Source: Tepidimicrobium sp. (GTDB taxonomy: Bacteria > Bacillota > Clostridia > Tissierellales > Tepidimicrobiaceae). From it: DNA of 34,982 bases. Positions 16,221 to 24,074 of the stretch are shown piece by piece. The stretch lies in assembly GCA_012839395.1 (NCBI GenBank), contig DUNJ01000189.1, positions 1-34,982 on the forward strand, written 5' to 3'. The position numbers and the translations under genes were made by a program. Position 1 is the stretch's first letter. The number at the start of each line of letters is the position of its first letter. The notes under the pieces were generated by a model. That model did not search any database. It was not told the DNA's origin and saw only the letters and a list, made by a program, of their open reading frames with translations.

Positions 16221-17582
16221 ATGGTAGTTGATATGAAAACTGGCAATCCCACTAAACTAATGCTAAGATTTGCTTTTCCAATGCTTATGGGAAATATTTT
16301 TCAACAATTATACAATATGGTAGATTCCATAGTTGTGGGTAGATTTATTGGTAAGGATGCATTGGCAGCTGTAGGTAGCTCTTTCTCCCTTATGAATTTT
16401 ATTACCCTGGTCATAATTGGCCTTTGTATAGGAAGCTCTATAGTGATCTCCCTATACTTTGGTGCGGAAGACTATGATAATTTGAAACGAACGATTTCAA
16501 CATCCTTTATTTTCATGTTACTACTTACCATCTTTATATCCGCTATAACCCTTATATTTGCTGAAAAACTTTTAATCCTAATTCAAACTCCGGATGAAAT
16601 ATTAGCAGATTCCACCACCTATCTGCGCATCATATTTGGTGGATTGATATTTATATTTTTATACAATGGCTCAGCTGCTCTTTTAAGGGCTTTAGGCGAC
16701 TCTAAAACCCCTCTTTATTTTTTAATCTTGGCTTCTATTATAAATATAGTGCTCGATCTTCTATTTGTTATAAAATTCAATATGGGAGTTCCCGGAGTTG
16801 CATATGCTACCGTTATTGCTCAAGCCACGTCCTCTATACTATGCATCATATATACATTTATCAAAATACCCATGCTCAAAATGTCTAAAGAAGAATTTAT
16901 TTTTGATAAAAAACTATTTCCAACTATAATGAAATATAGCCTGCTATCATGTATGCAACAATCTATCATGTCTTTTGGAATGGTGATGGTTCAAGGTATT
17001 GTTAATACCTTTGGTGCCGATGTCATAGCAGCATATACGGCAGCAGTTAAAGTGGATTCCCTTGCCTATCTGCCCGTCCAAGACTTTGGCAATGCTTTTT
17101 CTACTTATGTGGCCCAAAATGTGGGCGCTAAAAGGATTGATAGGGTGAAAACGGGATTTAAAGCTGCTGTAAGGATAATCATAGTATTCTGTACAATTTC
17201 ATCCATTATAATTATTTCTCTATCAGGTTTCTTTATGAAAATATTCGTTGATCCCACAGAAACAATGGTAATCCAAACTGGAATAGACTATCTATCCGTG
17301 GTAGGAATGTTTTACGTATTGATTGGTTTTCTATTTATGTTCTATGGCTTTTATAGAGGCGTTGGTAGCCTTCATATGTCAGTCATACTTACCATAATAT
17401 CCTTAGGTACTCGCGTTCTACTAGCATATATATTATCCTCAATCCCGTCCATTGGGGCAAAGGGAATCTGGTGGTCCATTCCTATTGGGTGGATTCTAGC
17501 AGATATAACCGGTTTTGTTGTCTATGGAGGGGGAAAATGGCAACAGAATATTGGAAATATAAGATATAAGCAGGGAGACTAA
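16221..17582 (+). CDS. MATE-family multidrug/metabolite exporter
   Basis: A 453-residue membrane exporter of the MATE family with twelve predicted helices arranged as two six-helix halves (about 12-225 and 240-440). The first half begins MLRFAFPMLMGNIFQQLYNMVDSIVVGRFIG, the usual DinF/NorM-like opening; the second half has a matching opening near 235-260. Such proteins expel drugs or metabolites using sodium or proton gradients. The ATG at 16221 follows AAAGGAGA. It is divergent from a LysR-type gene that probably regulates it. It is not closely similar to the second MATE gene at the right end of the window. Confidence 0.95.
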   Translation: MVVDMKTGNPTKLMLRFAFPMLMGNIFQQLYNMVDSIVVGRFIGKDALAAVGSSFSLMNFITLVIIGLCIGSSIVISLYFGAEDYDNLKRTISTSFIFMLLLTIFISAITLIFAEKLLILIQTPDEILADSTTYLRIIFGGLIFIFLYNGSAALLRALGDSKTPLYFLILASIINIVLDLLFVIKFNMGVPGVAYATVIAQATSSILCIIYTFIKIPMLKMSKEEFIFDKKLFPTIMKYSLLSCMQQSIMSFGMVMVQGIVNTFGADVIAAYTAAVKVDSLAYLPVQDFGNAFSTYVAQNVGAKRIDRVKTGFKAAVRIIIVFCTISSIIIISLSGFFMKIFVDPTETMVIQTGIDYLSVVGMFYVLIGFLFMFYGFYRGVGSLHMSVILTIISLGTRVLLAYILSSIPSIGAKGIWWSIPIGWILADITGFVVYGGGKWQQNIGNIRYKQGD

Positions 17583-17607
17583 ATTTAATTCGGTTTTCCT
17601 GCTTATA
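17565..17607. terminator. Possible terminator hairpin between converging genes
   Basis: Ten-base arms (17565-17574 with 17598-17607) pair perfectly around a 23-base loop that includes the MATE stop codon. No good T run follows on either strand, so this is a weak call. Confidence 0.35.
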
Positions 17608-17626
17608 AGAATAAATGGATATCAAT

Positions 17627-18391
17627 CTAACCTTCCTCAATTATCTCCCTATGGATATCGGATTCGAACTCTTTTGCTCTACCAACCTCTATGGCCTTTG
17701 TGGGACATTTTTGTTCAGCTTTATCTACATCACCATCTATTTCGCCATGAATATTTTCATCTATTATTATAGCCTTATTATTTTCGATTTTGAAATGCTC
17801 AGGAGCCATCTTGGCACATATCCCACAACCAATACAATACTCCTCTTTGATTAGGATCTTCCCAAGTTCAATCGCTTTTTCTTCTATGGGTATATCATCC
17901 CTTTTCACCACCTTAGATACCATATATCCCATTATGATTATGCCAATAGTGGTAAAAATCCATCTTACAGCCATAAACTTTGGGCTTAAAAACTTGGCTT
18001 CATTGGCTAGCATGGGTATCTTTATTACCGCCCACGAGCTCAAGATTACTACAATATTAGATATACTTGCTCCTTTTTGCAATAAAGTCTTACATACGGG
18101 AAAAGCGGCATATATTGGTCCTGCAGAAACACTACCAAGGAATATTGATATAAAGGAGCCCCTTAACCCCGATTCATCCCCCAGATAATCCATTATTGTT
18201 TCCTGGGGTATCCAAGTATCTATCAATGCGGTGAGTAAAAATACCAACGGCATAACCGTAAGCATCTCCTTGATATAATAACCGCTATTTTTTATGGATA
18301 GGATTGCTTTCTCCCCATTAATAGCGAACAATCCAATGTATACGATAGCTACAAATACTAAAAAGCTATTTTTCTTTAATCTCTTCAGCAT
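17627..18391 (-). CDS. Permease half fused to a C-terminal ferredoxin domain
   Basis: A 254-residue fusion. Residues 1-170 match one half of the two-gene clostridial permeases related to UPF0718/YraQ/ArsP: helices with YYIKEMLTVMP, then PQETIMDYLGDESGLRG, a GSVSAGPIYAAFPV signature at about 87-100, and a SWAVIKIPML segment. Residues about 180-245 form a small ferredoxin with CIGCGIC (about 187-193), a further cysteine-proline (KCP, about 229-231) and an acidic surface. I count four cluster cysteines, the pattern of a single 4Fe-4S ferredoxin. The domain would face the cytoplasm. The ATG at 18391 overlaps the stop of the upstream truncated permease gene and uses GGGGGT inside it, so translation is coupled. 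The substrate is unknown; the fusion hints at redox-linked transport or sensing. Confidence 0.85.
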   Translation of the reverse strand: MLKRLKKNSFLVFVAIVYIGLFAINGEKAILSIKNSGYYIKEMLTVMPLVFLLTALIDTWIPQETIMDYLGDESGLRGSFISIFLGSVSAGPIYAAFPVCKTLLQKGASISNIVVILSSWAVIKIPMLANEAKFLSPKFMAVRWIFTTIGIIIMGYMVSKVVKRDDIPIEEKAIELGKILIKEEYCIGCGICAKMAPEHFKIENNKAIIIDENIHGEIDGDVDKAEQKCPTKAIEVGRAKEFESDIHREIIEEG

Positions 18392-18654
18392 AGTATTACC
18401 CCCATAGCCAATGCAATCAACATAGCAAATACAAAACTTATGCTATTTCTTGCAATGGTAAATCTCTTGCCAAATTCCTGGCTTTCTAAGTTAAAGGTAA
18501 CAAGCCCCACCATAGTTAAAGTTGTTAAAAATGCTACCGATGGAACTATGCTTGCTCCCATATCTACCATAGAACCAACTAGCGGAAATGCAACAAAAGC
18601 TGGTATTAAAGTAACAGCCTCATGGTTACTTTTAGGAGGTTTTTTTATGGGCAT
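18385..18654 (-). pseudogene. N-terminally truncated partner half of the permease
   Basis: An 89-codon frame whose residues 11-89 match the C-terminal half of the second, roughly 157-residue permease subunit usually paired with the gene that follows: TLIPAFVAFPLVGSMVD, then an alanine-phenylalanine-leucine-threonine-threonine-leucine stretch, a QEFGKRFTIARN loop and a last helix. The expected N-terminal 70-80 residues are absent; similarity begins where the ribosome site of the divergent Crp/Fnr gene stands. The only start, ATG 18654, lies inside that gene, lacks a ribosome site, and would give a lysine/proline-rich start unlike the family. I read it as a 5'-deleted gene. A short functional two-helix subunit is the alternative, since the stop is still coupled to the next gene. 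Confidence 0.55.
18608..18632. promoter_or_regulatory. Inverted repeat upstream of the Crp/Fnr gene
   Basis: AAAGTAAC (18608-18615) and GTTACTTT (18625-18632) form a perfect eight-base inverted repeat with a nine-base spacer, ending just before the TAGGAGG ribosome site. It could be an autoregulatory site, but it also codes for part of the permease remnant. Confidence 0.3.
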
Positions 18655-19339
18655 CGAACACTATAAGAATTTAATCAGCCATACGCATTTATTTAATCAA
18701 TTTTCTCCAAATGATATATCAACTTTATTTATAAAGGATTATTATAAGATTAAAGATTACGAAAGGGACTCTATAATCTATTTACAAAATGAAGTTTGCA
18801 ATACGATAGATATTGTATTAGGCGGAAGCGTGCATATTCAAAAAATAGATGAAAATGGAGGTATATTGACTATTGCAACCTACACCACTGGGGATATAAT
18901 GGGGGCCAATCTCGCTTTTTCGAAAGCTAATCAATATCCTATGACCGTAATATCCAACACCCAGTCCACAGTCTTACATATAAATAAGAAACTAATATTA
19001 AATCTATGTCAAAACGATAGGAATTTTCTTATCAAATTCTTAGAAACTCTGTCCAGTAAAGCTTTAATACTCACAAATAAGATAAAGTTTATATCCATGA
19101 AGACCATCAGGGATAAGATAATAGAATTTCTAACCTATGAATACCACCTTCAAAATAGCCCTGTAATTAAACTGCAGGTTTCTAAGAAGGAATTAGCTGA
19201 AAGATTTGGCATACAGAGGCCTTCCCTATTTAGAGAGCTAAGAAAGATGAAAGAAGATGGGCTCATCGATTATGATTCTCGTTCCATTACAATAGTGGAT
19301 ATGGAACTGTTAAAAAAACGCGATGGCTTAATTACTTGA
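18647..19339 (+). CDS. Crp/Fnr-family transcriptional regulator
   Basis: A 230-residue regulator with a cyclic-nucleotide-binding-like beta barrel (about 20-120), a long dimer helix (125-160) and a winged helix-turn-helix at about 179-201 (SKKELAERFGIQRPSLFREL). The barrel lacks the arginine-serine phosphate cassette of true cAMP-binding Crp, so another signal such as heme or a redox metabolite is likely. It has cysteines at 51 and 121 but no N-terminal cluster. The ATG at 18647 has TAGGAGG; the frame is open further upstream only because it overlaps the opposing permease remnant. It is followed by two hemerythrin-domain genes on the same strand (gaps 66 and 18 bases), so it likely controls an oxygen or NO response. 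Confidence 0.92.
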   Translation: MGIEHYKNLISHTHLFNQFSPNDISTLFIKDYYKIKDYERDSIIYLQNEVCNTIDIVLGGSVHIQKIDENGGILTIATYTTGDIMGANLAFSKANQYPMTVISNTQSTVLHINKKLILNLCQNDRNFLIKFLETLSSKALILTNKIKFISMKTIRDKIIEFLTYEYHLQNSPVIKLQVSKKELAERFGIQRPSLFRELRKMKEDGLIDYDSRSITIVDMELLKKRDGLIT

Positions 19340-19405
19340 TTTTATTATCATCTCATTGGGTAATATATAGGTAGTATGATAAGAGATAGCATTGGGGGGA
19401 TTTTA

Positions 19406-19960
19406 TTGAAGGCTGTAAATATTATGATAGAGGAGCACGAAAATATCCGAAAGATGTTAAAGGTAATAAGAAGGTATTGTTATAGGGTGATGAATGACGA
19501 TGATATAGATTATGAAGATTTCTATAAGATTATAGATTTTATCAGAAACTATTCAGATGGGCTTCACCATGCTAAAGAAGAGGATATACTGTTTAAAATC
19601 TTAGGAGAGCAGGTGCCCAAGTTAGCTAATAATGGTGCCATTACCGGAATGCTTATAGAACATGATCTATCCCGTCTCTATACTTCAAATTTAGAAAAAG
19701 CCCTGGAGAAATACAGATTAGGCAATGATGAGGCAAGGCTAGATATTATTGCAAATGCCATTGCCTATACCGATCTATTAGATAGACATATCGAAAAGGA
19801 AAATAATGCCCTATATAGATTTGCAAATAATCTGTTAGCCGATGATATCAAAACAGAGATCGATAAACGCTGTGCACAAGTAGATCTAACTGCTGGGGAG
19901 AAGGGGGTACAAGATAAATATTTAAGCTTCATTGGTGAGCTAGAACAAAAAATAAAGTAA
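19406..19960 (+). CDS. Hemerythrin HHE-domain protein
   Basis: A 184-residue four-helix protein of the hemerythrin type. Likely di-iron ligands are H11, H54 or H55, E59 (HxxxE), H86 and the last HxxxE pair H128/E132. Such proteins bind oxygen, NO or peroxide, or repair iron sites. I choose the TTG at 19406, six bases after GGGGGGA, because related clostridial proteins start at this point; an ATG at 19376 is in frame but its ribosome site is poor. The gene lies between the Crp/Fnr regulator and a DUF438/hemerythrin/PAS gene. The C-terminal 40 residues are beyond the core domain and not recognised. Confidence 0.85.
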   Translation: MKAVNIMIEEHENIRKMLKVIRRYCYRVMNDDDIDYEDFYKIIDFIRNYSDGLHHAKEEDILFKILGEQVPKLANNGAITGMLIEHDLSRLYTSNLEKALEKYRLGNDEARLDIIANAIAYTDLLDRHIEKENNALYRFANNLLADDIKTEIDKRCAQVDLTAGEKGVQDKYLSFIGELEQKIK

Positions 19961-19978
19961 GATTATGAGGTGATAAAT

Positions 19979-21184
19979 ATGAGTGAGCTTATCAATAATA
20001 GGGAATATAGGCAAAAGATTTTAAAAGAGGTTATACGAGAATTACATGCTGGTAAAACTGTGGAGGAGGTAAAAGAAAAGTTTGCTGAAGCGATAGAGGG
20101 CGTTTCCCCATCGGAGATTTCCGCTATGGAAACCCAGCTAGTTAAAGAAGGGCTGCCTATTGAGGAAATACAGCATCTATGTAATGTGCACGCAGCAGTG
20201 TTTAAAGGTTCCATAGAAGAAATCCATCATCCGGAGGAAATACCTGGACATCCAATCCATACATTTAAGGGAGAAAATCGAGCTATTGAGAAGCATATAG
20301 ATAGCAATCTGAACTCCAATGTTGAGAAGTTTAAGGAAAAAGATTCAAAGGAAAATATAATTTCCCTAGTAGAGGATATCAATCTGCTATGGGATATCGA
20401 TAAGCATTATAGTAGGAAAGAAAATTTAATATTTCCCTATTTGGAGAGATACGGAATTACAGCACCCCCACAGGTTATGTGGGGAGTAGATGATGAAATA
20501 AGGGCCTCGTTGAAGGATATTAAATTGATGCTAACAAATTACAAGGGAAATAAGGACGAGGTGGTGAAAAAGATCGAAGATACAGTGCATGAAATAAAGG
20601 AGATGATATATAAAGAGGAAAAAATATTGTTTCCCATGGCCCTAGAGACCTTAACCGAGGATGAATGGATTACTATTTACGATGAATCCGATGAAATAGG
20701 CTATGCTATAATATCGCCAGATGTGGAATGGAAACTAAGACGAACATCTGATGAGCCTCTAAAAGATGATCTGGAAGCTGGTAGTGTACAATTTGATGCC
20801 GGTTCCCTTACCCCTAGGGAGATAAATGCCATATTCAATCATATGCCGGTAGAAATGACCTTTATAGACGAAAACGATGTAGTTAAATATTTTTCAAAGG
20901 GGGATGAAAGAATATTTCCCCGTACTAAAGCCGTTATAGGGAGAACCGTTCAAAATTGCCACCCCCCAGCTAGCGTTGATATTGTGGAAAGTATATTGAA
21001 TGATTTTAAATCGGGCAAAAAAGATAGTGAGAAATTTTGGATTAAAATGGGGGACCTATATGTGCTAATTTCCTACTTTGCCATAAGAGATAAAGATGGA
21101 ACGTATATGGGTACTTTAGAATTTTCTCAAAATATAGCACCAATCCAACAGATAAAAGGAGAAAAAAGATTGTTATCGGAATAA
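19979..21184 (+). CDS. DUF438-hemerythrin-PAS protein
   Basis: A 401-residue soluble protein with three parts in order: DUF438 (about 1-75, with the GVSPSEISAMETQL motif near 40-55), a hemerythrin-like four-helix domain (about 90-235, with histidines in HIDSN and DKHYSRKENLIFP, and a later HEIKEMIYKEEKILFP), and a C-terminal PAS-like domain (about 270-395) beginning FNHMPVEMTFIDE and containing an NCHPP motif. Proteins of this build are common in anaerobes beside oxygen or NO response genes. The histidine-cysteine in the PAS part could bind heme or metal, but that is not shown. The ATG at 19979 has GAGGTGAT. It ends in a terminator shared with hom. Confidence 0.88.
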   Translation: MSELINNREYRQKILKEVIRELHAGKTVEEVKEKFAEAIEGVSPSEISAMETQLVKEGLPIEEIQHLCNVHAAVFKGSIEEIHHPEEIPGHPIHTFKGENRAIEKHIDSNLNSNVEKFKEKDSKENIISLVEDINLLWDIDKHYSRKENLIFPYLERYGITAPPQVMWGVDDEIRASLKDIKLMLTNYKGNKDEVVKKIEDTVHEIKEMIYKEEKILFPMALETLTEDEWITIYDESDEIGYAIISPDVEWKLRRTSDEPLKDDLEAGSVQFDAGSLTPREINAIFNHMPVEMTFIDENDVVKYFSKGDERIFPRTKAVIGRTVQNCHPPASVDIVESILNDFKSGKKDSEKFWIKMGDLYVLISYFAIRDKDGTYMGTLEFSQNIAPIQQIKGEKRLLSE

Positions 21185-21210
21185 AAAGGTAGGTTGAGCT
21201 ACCTTTTTAT
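21181..21210. terminator. Bidirectional intrinsic terminator holding both stop codons
   Basis: A 12-pair stem (21181-21192 with 21199-21210) with a six-base loop and five T on each strand. The stop codon of the DUF438 gene lies in one arm and that of hom in the other. Confidence 0.9.
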
Positions 21211-22493
21211 TCATCTACTCCATTCTCTACCCTTATTAGATTGGCTATCTCCACTACCTCATCTATTGATAATATATTGTTCATAGCCTTTCTTATATTG
21301 CCCTCCTTACTATTATGAGTAATAAACACCAATGATACTGTAGGGGTCTTCCTTCCCTTTTGAATTACCGACGATAGGCTTACATTGCTTTCACCAAATT
21401 TAGATGCAATCTTACCTAGCACCCCTGGCTTATCCTTTACCATTATCCTTATATAGTATTTACAAACCGTTTCCTCCATAGGCTTTACAGTCTTTTCATC
21501 TACAGAATTGGAAGCATAATATATATTATCCTTATTCTTTACTATATCCATGATGTCACCTACCACTGCACTACCAGTGGGCATGTCCCCTGCACCCCTA
21601 CCATAAAACATCAGATCTCCTACCGCGTTTCCCTTTAAAAATACGGCATTAAATACATCCCCAACCGATGCTAGTGGGTGGTCTAAAGGTATAAAAGTTG
21701 GATGAACCCGCATCTCTATATCCCCACCCCTATCCTTGCCTATTGCTAGAAGCTTTATAGCATAACCCAATTCTTTAGCATATTCTATGTCTGTAGGCGT
21801 AATGTTGATTATCCCTTCTCTATATACACTGGAAAAATCTATATTTGCTCCAAAGGATAAAGAACCTAATATGGTCAACTTATGTGCTGCATCATATCCT
21901 TCTACATCCGCAGTAGGATCTAACTCAGCATACCCCTTATCCTGGGCCTCTTTCAATACGCTATCGAAATCAACCCCATCCTTAGCCATCTTGGTTAAAA
22001 TGTAATTTGTAGTTCCATTTACTATTCCCATTACCTCTTCCACTTTATTGCCTGCTAAACTCTCCCTTATGGTAGATAGCACAGGTATCCCACCGGCAAC
22101 GCTTGCTTCATATAGGAACATTACATTTTTGGATTTGGCCTTCTCAAATATTTCCTTGCCATGACTAGCGATTAAAGCCTTGTTGGCAGAAACCACATGC
22201 TTATTGGCCTCCATAGCTCTTAATATGTATTCCCTTGCCGGCTCTATACCGCCCATTACCTCCACCACAATCTCTATCTCGTCATCTTCTAAAATATCCT
22301 GAAAATCATCGGTATACAGGTCCGCAGGAGCATCCACATCCCTTTTCCTATTTAAATTCTGGACAAGTATCCTAGACACCTCCACCTCATAGCCGCAATT
22401 TCTAAGTATCTCATCCCTATTGGTTTTCAATATATTCCATATTCCTGACCCAACAGTTCCCATTCCCAACAATCCTATTTTAACCTTTCCCAT
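21207..22493 (-). CDS. hom: Homoserine dehydrogenase
   Basis: A 428-residue homoserine dehydrogenase, which reduces aspartate semialdehyde to homoserine for threonine and methionine synthesis. It has the NAD(P)-binding GMGTVG (10-15), the GGIEPAREYILRA and ANKALIA segments, the family signature around GIVNGTTNYILTKM, DPTADVEGYDAAHKL, and a C-terminal ACT domain (about 350-428) for feedback control, beginning YYIRIMVKDKPGVLG. The start is the ATG at 22493, six bases behind GGAGGG, rather than a TTG two codons upstream. The ACT-domain gene pheB precedes it by 28 bases in one operon. Confidence 0.96.
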   Translation of the reverse strand: MGKVKIGLLGMGTVGSGIWNILKTNRDEILRNCGYEVEVSRILVQNLNRKRDVDAPADLYTDDFQDILEDDEIEIVVEVMGGIEPAREYILRAMEANKHVVSANKALIASHGKEIFEKAKSKNVMFLYEASVAGGIPVLSTIRESLAGNKVEEVMGIVNGTTNYILTKMAKDGVDFDSVLKEAQDKGYAELDPTADVEGYDAAHKLTILGSLSFGANIDFSSVYREGIINITPTDIEYAKELGYAIKLLAIGKDRGGDIEMRVHPTFIPLDHPLASVGDVFNAVFLKGNAVGDLMFYGRGAGDMPTGSAVVGDIMDIVKNKDNIYYASNSVDEKTVKPMEETVCKYYIRIMVKDKPGVLGKIASKFGESNVSLSSVIQKGRKTPTVSLVFITHNSKEGNIRKAMNNILSIDEVVEIANLIRVENGVDE

Positions 22494-22521
22494 ATACAAC
22501 CCTCCATAATATTTATATATT

Positions 22522-22971
22522 TTATTCCCTAGCTAAAAGATTAACCTCATTGACCCCTTCTATCTTTTCCAGTTTCGATAAAAGAGCCTGTATCTTTATC
22601 GTCAGTTCTTGAATCTCTATAGCTATGGTTACATTAGCTACGCCATGTATAGGTATGCTCTGATTGATGGTAAGAATATTAGCCCTAAATTTTGCAAGCT
22701 CGCTTAATACCTTGGATAATATGCCTTTACGATGACTTAATAGTAGATGAATAGTTATAATCCTTCCCTTGTTAATCTCATATAGGGGAAATATATAATC
22801 CTTATATTTGTAATAAGCGCTTCTACTCATTCCCACCATCTCTACTGCCTCATGGACAGTACTAGCCTTTCCCTTTTTCAATAACTCCTTCGCTTCTATA
22901 GTCTTCAATAATACTATGGGTAAAATTCTTCTATCCACTATATAACGCGTATCGTTGCTACCATCATTCAT
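22522..22971 (-). CDS. pheB: ACT-domain protein PheB (UPF0735)
   Basis: A 149-residue protein with a short N-terminal helical part containing a helix-turn-helix-like stretch (VHEAVEMVGMSRSAYYKYKD, about 39-58) and a C-terminal ACT domain (about 72-146) starting TIHLLLSHRKGILSKVL. This architecture is UPF0735, called PheB in Bacillus, usually next to hom or phenylalanine genes. The ACT domain probably binds an amino acid; the role is regulatory but not established. It leads the pheB-hom operon, with a good promoter ahead. The ATG at 22971 follows GGGGAGAT. Confidence 0.9.
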   Translation of the reverse strand: MNDGSNDTRYIVDRRILPIVLLKTIEAKELLKKGKASTVHEAVEMVGMSRSAYYKYKDYIFPLYEINKGRIITIHLLLSHRKGILSKVLSELAKFRANILTINQSIPIHGVANVTIAIEIQELTIKIQALLSKLEKIEGVNEVNLLARE

Positions 22972-23025
22972 ATTTTATCTCCCCTCTGTGCCCATGCAGT
23001 GTACCTTTGTCCACAGCATGTGAAC

Positions 23026-23054
23026 ATTCTAGCATAGTTTCGGCTCCTTTGCAA
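23026..23054 (-). promoter_or_regulatory. Sigma-A promoter of pheB-hom
   Basis: TTGCAA (23054-23049) and TAGAAT (23031-23026) are 17 bases apart on the minus strand, with a TGC extension before the -10. The leader of about 48 bases holds a small imperfect CATGC/GCATG hairpin. The promoter lies just after the flavoprotein remnant. Confidence 0.65.
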
Positions 23055-23072
23055 TAGAAAAATCCATATAAT

Positions 23073-23193
23073 TGAAAAATCCCTACCATACTCCATACAT
23101 TTAGCTATAGCTTTCTCTCCACCCATAGGAACCGAAAGCTGCTGCCTTCTTATTCTTAAATCCGATCCCCCTGATTATATCATCCTTATTAAG
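23073..23193 (-). pseudogene. Remnant of an FprA-type flavodiiron protein gene (C-terminal end)
   Basis: Reading the minus strand from 23193 gives LNKDDIIRGI, then FKNKKAAAFGSYGW, the flavodoxin-domain signature of FprA/ROO flavodiiron proteins, and then stops at 23101. Shifting the frame by one base just after the tryptophan continues as EKAIAKCMEYGRDFS (down to 23073), which resembles the very C-terminus of the same proteins. About 30-40 residues that should lie between are missing, and no start or ribosome site exists. So an internal deletion with frameshift has left a fragment of about 120 bases. It begins only six bases after the Crp/Fnr gene. FprA enzymes reduce oxygen or NO, which fits that regulator. 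Confidence 0.65.
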
Positions 23194-23199
23194 TTATCC

Positions 23200-23883
23200 C
23201 TATACTATTCCACTTAAACCCTCTTCGTCCAATATCACTATCCTTCTATGACCTATCAACTTTATTAAGCCCAATTCTTGAAAATAGGATAATTTTCTGC
23301 TTAATGTCTCTTGGCTCATGCCTATATAGGATGCCAAATCCCGCTTACTCATCTTCAACATCACTTCCCCACCTTCTGCCATATCTAATAGTGCATTTGC
23401 AATCCTAGTCTCCACATTATGAATCCCTAGGTGTTCAATTAAATTCTCTGCTTTTTCCAGCCTAATACTCAATTCCTCCAATACTTTAAGGGCTATGGTA
23501 GGGTATTTCATCATTAGCCCTTTCAATTTATCCCCATCTATTATACACAGGCTAGCTTTCTCCAAGACTTCAGCATTATCCTTCATGGCACTATTGGTAA
23601 AAAGGGACAACTCTCCCATAAAGTCTCCAGGTCCAAGAACTCTAATTACCTGTTCTTTACCCGAATCAGACAACCTAGTTATCTTAACCTTTCCCTTATG
23701 AATCACAAATATTCTATCCTCCCTATCCCCTGTCATATATATCATTTCACCTTTTTGGTATTTCTTGCTAGTGATTATCCTAGCTACCTCCATCATTTCG
23801 TGATAATCTAAGGAATTGAATATGGGAACTATCTCCATACAAAGCCTCTCTTTTCCTTTCGAATTACAGCTACTGCACCCCAT
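23200..23883 (-). CDS. Crp/Fnr-family regulator with N-terminal cysteine cluster
   Basis: A 227-residue Crp/Fnr regulator. C3, C6 and C15 near the N-terminus resemble an Fnr-type iron-sulfur ligand set, suggesting oxygen or NO sensing. The beta-barrel sensor domain (about 20-135) has KGKVKITRL and a glycine-aspartate-phenylalanine-methionine-glycine-glutamate-leucine-serine stretch; a dimer helix follows, then a winged helix-turn-helix with SKRDLASYIGMSQETLSRKL (about 176-195), very like Fnr. The start is the ATG at 23883, six bases after GGGGGTG, rather than the GTG inside that site. Just downstream lies the remnant of a flavodiiron protein, a typical target of such regulators. A fourth cysteine for a 4Fe-4S cluster is not obvious. 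Confidence 0.92.
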   Translation of the reverse strand: MGCSSCNSKGKERLCMEIVPIFNSLDYHEMMEVARIITSKKYQKGEMIYMTGDREDRIFVIHKGKVKITRLSDSGKEQVIRVLGPGDFMGELSLFTNSAMKDNAEVLEKASLCIIDGDKLKGLMMKYPTIALKVLEELSIRLEKAENLIEHLGIHNVETRIANALLDMAEGGEVMLKMSKRDLASYIGMSQETLSRKLSYFQELGLIKLIGHRRIVILDEEGLSGIV

Positions 23884-24035
23884 TAAAAACACCCCCTATC
23901 ATTAACTATACAATACCCTTTTAATCCTCTCCTAGTCAGTGTTGAAAAATCATCGCTATTATAAAAATATATATTCTGTCCACACCATTTAAGCTAGTGA
24001 ACACCTTTAAATATTAATATTAATACATAAAATAA

Positions 24036-24068
24036 GGATCGGATTTAGGGAGTGTCCCAATCCGATCC
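24036..24068 (-). terminator. Intrinsic terminator after the ABC operon
   Basis: A ten-pair outer stem (24036-24045 with 24059-24068) encloses a three-pair inner stem. The minus strand continues with a T-rich tail. It ends the ABC transporter operon, whose last stop codon is at 24075. Confidence 0.8.
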
Positions 24069-24074
24069 CGTATC

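Noticed and set aside
24036..24068. The GGATCGGATTTA string shared by the terminator here and the flavoprotein remnant near 23160, as a dispersed repeat
   Set aside because: Twelve bases of identity without extension is expected by chance in a window this long, and the two contexts are unrelated.
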